Below are positions 1 to 5,103 of a stretch of 5,103 bases of DNA, piece after piece. The stretch is from Chlamydiia bacterium (GTDB lineage Bacteria > Chlamydiota > Chlamydiia > Chlamydiales > FEN-1388): assembly GCA_023269335.1 (NCBI GenBank), contig JAHFTM010000160.1:1-5103 (forward strand). Direction: 5' to 3'. Both the position numbers and the translations under genes were made by a program. Within the stretch, counting starts at the first letter, position 1. The number at the start of each line of letters is the position of its first letter. The notes under the pieces were generated by a model, which was given only the letters and a program-made list of their open reading frames with translations, was not told where the DNA came from and searched no databases.

Positions 1-13
1 CGCTTACTTGCAT
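1..13 (-). CDS. Possible 5' end of a downstream minus-strand gene (4 codons visible)
   Basis: Reading leftward past the ssb stop, an ATG with its first base at position 13 opens a frame (M-Q-V-S) that runs off the edge. A GAGGAA sequence lies just upstream, but only 3 bases separate GAGG from the ATG, which is shorter than usual. In Chlamydia, as I recall, ssb is followed by pepA (leucyl aminopeptidase), so a gene starting here would fit. Four codons cannot identify it, and the ATG may be chance. Confidence 0.22.
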
Positions 14-43
14 GTTCCTCAATAAGTTGATTTAAAGATCGAA

Positions 44-592
44 TTAAAAGGGACTATCATCATCACTCATATCTGCTGAGCCTTTCGCTTGGCCTTGTGA
101 AATTCCGCTAAAGCCGAATGAACGCGGTTGAAATCCACTTTGTGCAGGCTGGAAAGCAAAGTTAGAGGCAGGAGGGACAGCACCACCTGTTTGCTGGTTT
201 TCTGAATCATATCCACTGCCATATCCGGGGGCTGTTTGAGCAGCACCTTGTGCTCCCTCTTGGCCTTGACGATCACCTTTATTGCCAAATGGGCTGAAGC
301 TCATGTACTCAGCAACAAGCTCGAGAGACACTTGTGAATTACCTTCTTTGTCTTGATAGATCTCAGGAGCATTCATCGAGCCGATAATAAAAGCAGCACT
401 GCCTTTTTTAAGATAGGGAAGCATTTTATCAAAGCGATCACCAAAAATAGTCACGCGCCACCAGACAGTTTTGTCTAGGTTTTTTCTACGAATGTTCGTC
501 GCAATTCTCAGCGTGGTAATTTTTTGACCCGCAGGAGACATTCTTGTCTCTGGATCAGCACCTAAATGACCTGCGATTTGAATAAGTATCAT
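44..592 (-). CDS. ssb: Single-stranded DNA-binding protein SSB
   Basis: Complete 182-residue protein that coats single-stranded DNA during replication, recombination and repair and recruits partner enzymes; SSBs usually act as homotetramers in the cytoplasm. Residues 1 to about 100 form the OB fold, with aromatic residues expected to stack on bases (W44, W45, F50, F54, Y60). Residues about 103-172 are a flexible Gly/Gln/Ser/Ala-rich linker. The tail ends in the acidic tip DDDSPF (177-182), the classic docking peptide for SSB partners, so the protein is intact at both ends. GADPETRM (11-18), DKMLPYLKKGS (55-65) and FSPFG (99-103) match my memory of chlamydial SSB closely. The ATG is supported by a GAAAGGA ribosome binding site 7 bases upstream and by the SSB N-terminus starting there. 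The gene diverges from glgX. I am very sure of the family. Confidence 0.97.
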   Translation of the reverse strand: MILIQIAGHLGADPETRMSPAGQKITTLRIATNIRRKNLDKTVWWRVTIFGDRFDKMLPYLKKGSAAFIIGSMNAPEIYQDKEGNSQVSLELVAEYMSFSPFGNKGDRQGQEGAQGAAQTAPGYGSGYDSENQQTGGAVPPASNFAFQPAQSGFQPRSFGFSGISQGQAKGSADMSDDDSPF

Positions 593-612
593 GATAAAAT
601 CCTTTCTTTATC
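593..612 (-). repeat. Short inverted repeat framing the ssb ribosome binding site
   Basis: GATAAA (593-598) and TTTATC (607-612) are perfect 6-base inverted arms around an 8-base loop that contains the ssb ribosome binding site. The right-hand limit of the coding sequence directly abuts it. The arms are AT-rich, so an RNA hairpin would be weak. It could be an operator or a mild translational control element, but chance is a serious alternative in DNA of this composition. Confidence 0.3.
600..606 (-). promoter_or_regulatory. Ribosome binding site of ssb
   Basis: On the minus strand this reads GAAAGGA and lies 7 bases before the ssb ATG, which supports that start. It sits in the loop of a small inverted repeat (593-598 with 607-612). 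Confidence 0.75.
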
Positions 613-707
613 TTTTCGAGGGTGTATCACAATCCCCTCCTTTTAATGAACTTTAAACAAAAAAGACAATAGCTAAAAAATTAGTGAAAATGCAAGGTAA
701 AAGAAGC

Positions 708-715
708 AGAAGGAA
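708..715 (+). promoter_or_regulatory. Ribosome binding site of glgX
   Basis: AGAAGGAA precedes the ATG at 721, with 6 bases between AGGA and the start codon. It is a good Shine-Dalgarno sequence and supports the chosen start. Confidence 0.8.
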
Positions 716-720
716 TCTTT

Positions 721-2766
721 ATGAAGCTGAGCTACTCTCAAATAAAATCGGGCCACCCCTTTCCACTGGGAGCTACAAGAGTTGAAGGTGGCTGGAATTT
801 TTCTGTCTATTCCGATTATCCAGTACACTTTCTTTATATTGCTCCAATCGAAAACTCTCAAGCTATTGAAGAGATCCCCTTTGATCCGGAAACGAATAAA
901 ACCGGTCATATTTGGCATATCTTTATCGAAACGGATAAAGAGTCACTTTACTATGGTTTTTGTGTGGGTCAACATCTCCTCATTGATCCTTATGCACAGA
1001 CACTAGATAGCGGCTCTCAATTTGGAGAAAATAGTTGGCAGTTGAAGCCAAAGAAATTGTTTGCAATTGCTAGTTGCAAAAAAGATGAAGAGTCTAACTT
1101 TGACTGGGAAGGTGATAAGCCCTTGCAAATCCCTCAAAATGAATTGATTATCTATGAAATGCATGTCCGAGGATTTACGCAGCACTCGTCAAGTAAAGCA
1201 CTGCATCCGGGAACTTATCTTGGCGTTATCGAAAAAATCCCTCACTTAAAGGAGCTTGGTATTACAGCTGTAGAGCTTTTGCCAATTCAAGATTTTGATG
1301 AAACAGAGTATGACAAAATAAATCCAAAAACAAAAGAAAGACTTTATAATTATTGGGGTTACTCCCCCCTAAACTTTTTTGCTCCTATGCCGCGCTATGC
1401 TACCTCCAATGATCCTCAGGGTGTAATGCGGGAGTGTAAGGAGATGGTCAAAGCACTCCATAAAGCTCGTATTGAAGTGATTTTGGATGTCGTGTTTAAC
1501 CACACTGGAGAAGGCAATGAGCATGGAAAGTGTGTCAGCTGGAAAGGCTTTGCTCCTGATGTTTATTACTTTAAGGGAGAAGGAGCAGGAGAAGGATACC
1601 TTAATTTTTCAGGCTGTGGGAATACACTTCAGTGTAATCAGCCAGTAGTGCAAGATCTGATCATCAAAGCGCTACGCCATTGGGTCATAGAGTACCATGT
1701 TGATGGCTTTCGTTTTGATTTGGCCTCCATTTTAGCGCGTGGCCGTGATGGACGACCTCTTGCTGATCCCCCACTCCTTGAGCGCATCACACGCGATCCG
1801 ATTTTAAGAGAGGCAAGGCTGATAGCAGAGCCGTGGGATGCGGCCGGCATGCATCAGGTGGGAAGCTTTTATCAAAGTGTCTATCAAGGTGAGCGTCATT
1901 GGATGGAGTGGAATGATGATTTCCGTTCTACGGTCCGTCGCTTTTTAAAAGGCGACGAGGGGCTTGCCGGGCGGTTTGCTACTAAGCTTTGTGGCTCACA
2001 AGATATCTATGGAAAAGATGCAAGTCCTGTCAATAGTGTTAATTTTATTACCTGCCATGATGGGTTTACGCTGCATGACCTTGTCTCTTACAACCACAAG
2101 CATAACCTTGCCAATGGTGAAGAAAACCGTGATGGAGCAAATAACAACGACTCTTGGAACTCAGGTGCTGAGGGCGCAACGAAAATTTGTGCTATTCAAA
2201 GGCTGAGAGAAAGACAGATGAAAAATTTCATACTGGCGTTGATGGTTGCACAGGGTGTACCCATGCTTTTCATGGGTGATGAGTATGCCCATACAAAGCT
2301 GGGGAATAATAATACCTGGTGTCAAGACAATAAGCTGAACTGGTTTTTGTGGGATGAACTTGCTTTGAATCAGTCTTTTTATCATTTTTATAAAGAGCTC
2401 ATTCATTTTCGAAAAACACACCCCATATTAAGTGGTAAAAAATTTTTACAAAAAAATGATATTGAATGGCATGGTAAGCAGCCTTTTCAGCCTGACTGGT
2501 CACATACGTCACATTTGGTTGCTTTCACTCTTAAGGACCAAGAAGGAGGAGGTAAGGATCTATATATTGCTTTTAATGCCTGCCAAGAGGAAGCTCAGCT
2601 GAGTCTTCCTTCCCTGTCTATCGATAAAGAGTGGGTCTGGGTGGTCAACACGCAAAAGGCCCCTTCACAAGATTTTCGAGATCCAGAGCGGCATCAAAAA
2701 GTTGAGGGTCCAAAAATCAAGCTAGGTTCTTATTCAGCAATTGTTTTGCAAGCCTATCTAAAGTAG
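721..2766 (+). CDS. glgX: Glycogen debranching enzyme GlgX (GH13, isoamylase-type)
   Basis: Complete 681-residue cytoplasmic enzyme that hydrolyses alpha-1,6 branch linkages in glycogen, typically removing the short stubs left by glycogen phosphorylase. An N-terminal CBM48-like beta domain spans roughly residues 12-100, the GH13 barrel about 140-570, and a C-terminal beta domain about 590-681. The conserved GH13 regions are all visible: DVVFNH (256-261), GFRFDLAS with nucleophile D333 (329-336), EPWD with acid/base E370 (370-373), and FITCHDG with H446 and transition-state D447 (442-448). YWGYSP (211-216) and GCGNTLQCNQP (298-308) are typical of the GlgX/isoamylase group rather than of alpha-amylases or branching enzymes. 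Length is usual for the family. The start has a good ribosome binding site and lies ahead of the CBM48 domain. The gene appears monocistronic here, divergent from ssb and ending 5 bases from a convergent gene. No sign of decay. Preference for trimmed stubs over intact glycogen is family knowledge, not seen. Confidence 0.97.
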   Translation: MKLSYSQIKSGHPFPLGATRVEGGWNFSVYSDYPVHFLYIAPIENSQAIEEIPFDPETNKTGHIWHIFIETDKESLYYGFCVGQHLLIDPYAQTLDSGSQFGENSWQLKPKKLFAIASCKKDEESNFDWEGDKPLQIPQNELIIYEMHVRGFTQHSSSKALHPGTYLGVIEKIPHLKELGITAVELLPIQDFDETEYDKINPKTKERLYNYWGYSPLNFFAPMPRYATSNDPQGVMRECKEMVKALHKARIEVILDVVFNHTGEGNEHGKCVSWKGFAPDVYYFKGEGAGEGYLNFSGCGNTLQCNQPVVQDLIIKALRHWVIEYHVDGFRFDLASILARGRDGRPLADPPLLERITRDPILREARLIAEPWDAAGMHQVGSFYQSVYQGERHWMEWNDDFRSTVRRFLKGDEGLAGRFATKLCGSQDIYGKDASPVNSVNFITCHDGFTLHDLVSYNHKHNLANGEENRDGANNNDSWNSGAEGATKICAIQRLRERQMKNFILALMVAQGVPMLFMGDEYAHTKLGNNNTWCQDNKLNWFLWDELALNQSFYHFYKELIHFRKTHPILSGKKFLQKNDIEWHGKQPFQPDWSHTSHLVAFTLKDQEGGGKDLYIAFNACQEEAQLSLPSLSIDKEWVWVVNTQKAPSQDFRDPERHQKVEGPKIKLGSYSAIVLQAYLK

Positions 2767-2771
2767 TGTTA

Positions 2772-4106
2772 TTACTCTTGTGGTACAAGAAGCATTCCAC
2801 TTGCGTGATGCTTTTCAAGTGACAGTATGCCATGAACCGCTATTTTACTATGAACTGCCTGCTTTTGGCCGGCTTCAAGATGACAACTAGCGAGCATCCA
2901 GCCGTTGTCATCCGTGCTAAAGTAGAGAAACATTTTTCCGGGCGCGACCGTGGCTACCTGTGCGTCAGCTTGCGCTTTACTCATGGCGCCCATGCTATAT
3001 CCTTGAAACTTTTTAATCGCTTCTAAAAATCGATTATGCCCCTCAAGTGGTTCTGAGTGCATGGGATTGAAGTCTGGTAGCTCTCTTTTTACGGCTACAA
3101 GATTTCTCAAAAAAGAGATGCGCTCTATTGCGAAAGCTTCAATTTTTTCTGAAAGTTTCTCTGGTGGCACATGTAGAAATTCATGAGCAAGTTCCTTTAA
3201 CCTATCACTTTGTGAAAGAAGCGCTCTGTTTTTGACCTGAAGTGCAGCATAGTGATCAATCTTTAAAATATCATCTTGCAACTTGTCAAGGTTAAAGTCT
3301 TGTTTGATACTTTTAATGAGTTTGCCGATCTCTTGTATGGCAAGCCGCGCTGAAAGACATATTTGAAGAGCATTTTCAAATTTTTTGTCCTGTACGGGAA
3401 CTTTTAAAAATGCTTCGGCAGCATTTTTTGAAATAACATCTAAAAGCTCACTAAGACGGCTTTCCAGTACTGTTGCGGCCGCTTCCTTATCAAGCCTTAT
3501 AGCAGATTGAATACTTTCTATGATTTGACTGTTTCTTTGAGAAAAATCATACTTTAAAACTGCTGGTAAGGTTTCAAAAAAAAGAGCTTTTGCGTTGAGA
3601 AAAATTTGATCATTTTGAGCTATTAAAGCTTTGATAACAGAGACAGGTAGTCCACTAAAAAGCGAATCTAATTTACGATTGATCGTATCAAAAGTCAGCT
3701 CACGCGGTGTGTGCTTTAAAATAAGAATTTCCTCGAAGAGTGCTGCCACATCCGTCTGGAATTGTTTTATAAATTGTTCATTTCTCTCTTTTTTTACTTC
3801 AGCAAGCTCTTTTGTTACTTCTTGACGTTTGGCACGTAAAAAGTCATGACATAAAGCAACCATCTCTTGTGTGTTTTTTTCTGTTTTAGCAACTTCTTGT
3901 ACAATTGATTCAGCTTTTTCAAGAAGTTGGCGCCTGTCTATTAAATTTTTGCTCGTTGAAGTTGCAATAGTTTCATAGATAATATTCAGAGTTTTTTGTA
4001 CTTTTTCCTCTGTTTTACCTGATAAATCTACTTTTGCTTTATTTGAAAAATTGGCAAGCCGAATAGCAAGATCATCAAAATTGTAGTTATCAAAATTGAC
4101 AGACAT
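2772..4106 (-). CDS. Uncharacterised helical, coiled-coil protein (444 residues)
   Basis: I do not recognise this protein. It is complete, with no hydrophobic signal peptide or membrane segment, so it is probably soluble. Most of it (residues about 30-340) looks alpha-helical and charged; about 60-118 is rich in Lys/Glu with spaced hydrophobics and could form a coiled coil. Residues 345-356 carry D-F-N-x3-S-E-P-L-E-G, a pattern repeated in the next minus-strand gene upstream. The last 60 or so residues (385-444) change character: short hydrophobic strands separated by Gly, Asp and His suggest a small beta domain. The ATG at 4106 follows an AT-rich leader without a recognisable Shine-Dalgarno sequence; it is the first start in the frame after the spacer. 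It follows its partner gene in the same direction after 88 bases. Possible roles include a structural or secreted host-interaction protein, but nothing visible proves either. Confidence 0.85.
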   Translation of the reverse strand: MSVNFDNYNFDDLAIRLANFSNKAKVDLSGKTEEKVQKTLNIIYETIATSTSKNLIDRRQLLEKAESIVQEVAKTEKNTQEMVALCHDFLRAKRQEVTKELAEVKKERNEQFIKQFQTDVAALFEEILILKHTPRELTFDTINRKLDSLFSGLPVSVIKALIAQNDQIFLNAKALFFETLPAVLKYDFSQRNSQIIESIQSAIRLDKEAAATVLESRLSELLDVISKNAAEAFLKVPVQDKKFENALQICLSARLAIQEIGKLIKSIKQDFNLDKLQDDILKIDHYAALQVKNRALLSQSDRLKELAHEFLHVPPEKLSEKIEAFAIERISFLRNLVAVKRELPDFNPMHSEPLEGHNRFLEAIKKFQGYSMGAMSKAQADAQVATVAPGKMFLYFSTDDNGWMLASCHLEAGQKQAVHSKIAVHGILSLEKHHASGMLLVPQE

Positions 4107-4194
4107 AATTAATAACCATATTTAGCGGTCACATATATCTTAATACTATCAAATTGGTAATTATATTAAAATATATTGTTTTATTGTATATTTA
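4107..4194 (-). promoter_or_regulatory. Very AT-rich spacer with a possible promoter for the 444-residue gene
   Basis: This 88-base spacer has 15 G or C bases (about 17%), far below the flanking genes. On the minus strand a perfect TATAAT lies at 4160-4165, about 53 bases before the ATG, but without a good -35 box at normal spacing. A second weaker pair, TTACCA then TATATG 17 bases later, also lies on that strand. Either could start a transcript for the downstream gene. In DNA this AT-rich such matches arise easily, and co-transcription from the upstream gene is equally possible. Confidence 0.35.
4169..4193. repeat. AT-only inverted repeat behind the right-hand gene
   Basis: AAATATA (4169-4175) and TATATTT (4187-4193) are perfect 7-base inverted arms with an 11-base loop. 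They lie immediately beyond the stop codon of the right-hand minus-strand gene. The arms contain no G or C, so the hairpin would be weak, and no clear T-run follows a GC stem; it is not a standard intrinsic terminator. TATTGT also occurs twice as a direct repeat (4174-4179 and 4182-4187). Confidence 0.3.
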
Positions 4195-5103
4195 TTACAA
4201 ATTTATTCTAATTTCTTCAACTTGATCGCTGAGCTCTTGCGTAAGAATATATAGACTACCTTCAAGTGGTTCACTCAGCTGTCTGTTGAGATCTTCAAAC
4301 AAGGCCTGTGCGTTGCATTGAAAGATAAGACCATTGTGCTGAGCTACTTTGGCAAATGCCAGCTGATCTGCAATTCGCGCTCTATATTCAGTAATAAGAG
4401 CTTTATGGTATGCAGGCACAAGTCCATTTGCTAAGGCTAACCCTTCAGCAATTTTACTTCTCATCTTTCGTTCTAGTTCCACAATTGCATCCGGTATTAG
4501 ACCGCCTGCATAGCTATTTTTTAGTTGGTTGAGCTTCTCCGAAAATTGTGCTTCTAAATAGTTCAGCGCAATAAGTTTATTTGTAATAGCATTTTTTAGT
4601 TTGTTACTCTCAGAGCCTTCTCTCACAGCAGCTAGTTGTCTTGCAAAGCGTACTTGCTCTAAAATCTGGTTGCCAATTTTTTCTAGTTCATCTTTTAGTT
4701 GCTCACCTTCTGCAGTCAGTGGCTGTTTCATAACAAGTCTTGCACTCGGGTCAATCTTTAAATGAGGATCTCTGCTCCGGATGTTATTTCTTATAACTTC
4801 TAGCACTTGCGAGGCTCCCGACAATCTGGCTGGTGCAGCTGCAGAAAATGTACCATAAAATCCCTGTGCGGTTTCTACTCCTGCAAATTTAACAGCATCA
4901 ATTTCCTCAGGTTTTAGGCCGCAGTGTAAGCTGCGTTCTTTAGCGCCATTCAAAACAGCAACTGTTTCAGTCAGAAGGTTCTTCCAGAAAGTTGCGTCTG
5001 CATTTAATACAGCAGCTCCAAACCCGCTATTTTCAAGATATTGATGAGCCAAGAGTATATGGCCCCAATCAATACTCGCTTGCTGGAGGTCTTTAAGTGT
5101 AAT
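4195..5103 (-). CDS. Uncharacterised helical protein, N-terminus beyond the window (302 residues visible)
   Basis: I do not recognise this protein. The frame has no stop up to the right edge, so the gene is 5'-truncated. The first possible start inside is a TTG at 5052, but 17 sense codons precede it in frame with no ribosome binding site near it, so it is probably an ordinary leucine codon. Numbering from the window edge, residues about 73-97 are rich in Ala and Gly with few charges. Residues about 129-197 are long charged helices with coiled-coil tendency, followed by more helix to about 270. Near the C-terminus (271-282) stands D-L-N-x3-S-E-P-L-E-G, matching a motif in the following gene. 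No membrane segment is evident in the visible part. The gene ends in tandem stops (TAA TAA). It lies 88 bases upstream of the 444-residue gene in the same direction, which suggests a shared role or an old duplication. Confidence 0.85.
   Translation of the reverse strand: MTLKDLQQASIDWGHILLAHQYLENSGFGAAVLNADATFWKNLLTETVAVLNGAKERSLHCGLKPEEIDAVKFAGVETAQGFYGTFSAAAPARLSGASQVLEVIRNNIRSRDPHLKIDPSARLVMKQPLTAEGEQLKDELEKIGNQILEQVRFARQLAAVREGSESNKLKNAITNKLIALNYLEAQFSEKLNQLKNSYAGGLIPDAIVELERKMRSKIAEGLALANGLVPAYHKALITEYRARIADQLAFAKVAQHNGLIFQCNAQALFEDLNRQLSEPLEGSLYILTQELSDQVEEIRINL

Larger units (their letters stand above)
593..720. promoter_or_regulatory. Divergent promoter region between ssb and glgX
   Basis: These 128 bases separate two divergently transcribed genes, so promoters for both must lie here or inside the genes. 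I found no strong match to -35/-10 consensus on either strand. The best plus-strand candidate for a -10 box is GACAAT (665-670), with only a poor TTTAAT 17 bases upstream (642-647). On the minus strand a TTGTCT-like -35 occurs, but no good -10 follows at proper spacing. Chlamydial promoters are often degenerate, so the exact sites stay open. No coding potential is evident. In Chlamydia a type III secretion chaperone gene (slc1) lies near this position as I recall; nothing like it fits here. Confidence 0.55.

Noticed and set aside
67..288. Minus-strand open frame of 73 codons inside ssb
   Set aside because: It overlaps the clear ssb coding frame and has no recognisable protein features or ribosome binding site.
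673..918. Minus-strand open frame of 81 codons covering the glgX start
   Set aside because: It is antisense to the conserved glgX N-terminus and most of the divergent region; the translation looks like shadow sequence.
1638..1850. Minus-strand open frame antisense to the glgX catalytic core
   Set aside because: Arg/Ser-rich shadow of the conserved GH13 regions on the plus strand.
1964..2421. Open frames of about 80 codons on both strands in the second half of glgX
   Set aside because: Both overlap the conserved GH13 region around the HD motif, which fixes the true frame.
2776..2790. Hairpin TCTTGT-GGT-ACAAGA as a terminator for glgX or the opposing gene
   Set aside because: The stem is short and no T-run follows on either strand.
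2798..2821. Inverted repeat CACTTG/CAAGTG with a 12-base loop
   Set aside because: It is short, lies inside coding sequence, and has a long loop; consistent with chance.
2832..3825. Plus-strand open frames of 64 codons opposite the 444-residue gene
   Set aside because: Shadows of a long minus-strand frame; the Ser/Phe-rich translations are typical of antisense to Glu/Lys-rich helices.

Overview
The window looks like a piece of a chromosome from a chlamydia-related bacterium (phylum Chlamydiota, probably an amoeba-associated or 'environmental' lineage). Two things point there. The single-stranded-DNA-binding protein carries stretches that I recall from chlamydial SSB proteins (GADPE.RM near the N-terminus, DKMLPYLKKGS in the middle, FSPFG at the end of the OB fold). 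It also lies next to glgX, as in Chlamydia, where ssb and glgX are near neighbours. The AT-rich composition fits. This placement rests on remembered sequences and gene order, not on a search.

Layout from left to right: (1) the left edge may hold the first four codons of another minus-strand gene; (2) ssb on the minus strand, complete; (3) a 128-base divergent intergenic region with a good ribosome binding site for each flanking gene; (4) glgX on the plus strand, complete, encoding a GH13 glycogen debranching enzyme with every catalytic residue in place; (5) a convergent junction of only 5 bases; (6) an uncharacterised 444-residue, mostly helical protein on the minus strand; (7) an 88-base spacer with about 17% G+C; (8) a second uncharacterised helical protein on the minus strand, open to the right edge and so missing its N-terminus.

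The left half is housekeeping: DNA replication and repair (ssb) and glycogen breakdown (glgX), transcribed away from each other. The right half holds two unrecognised genes in the same direction, probably one functional unit. Their products share the pattern D-[F/L]-N-x3-S-E-P-L-E-G near their C-terminal regions, written with different codons (serine is TCA in one and AGT in the other). This suggests an old paralogous pair or a shared motif. It is the most interesting lead here, and no function can be assigned from sequence alone. I see no mobile element, RNA gene, CRISPR array or convincing intrinsic terminator.
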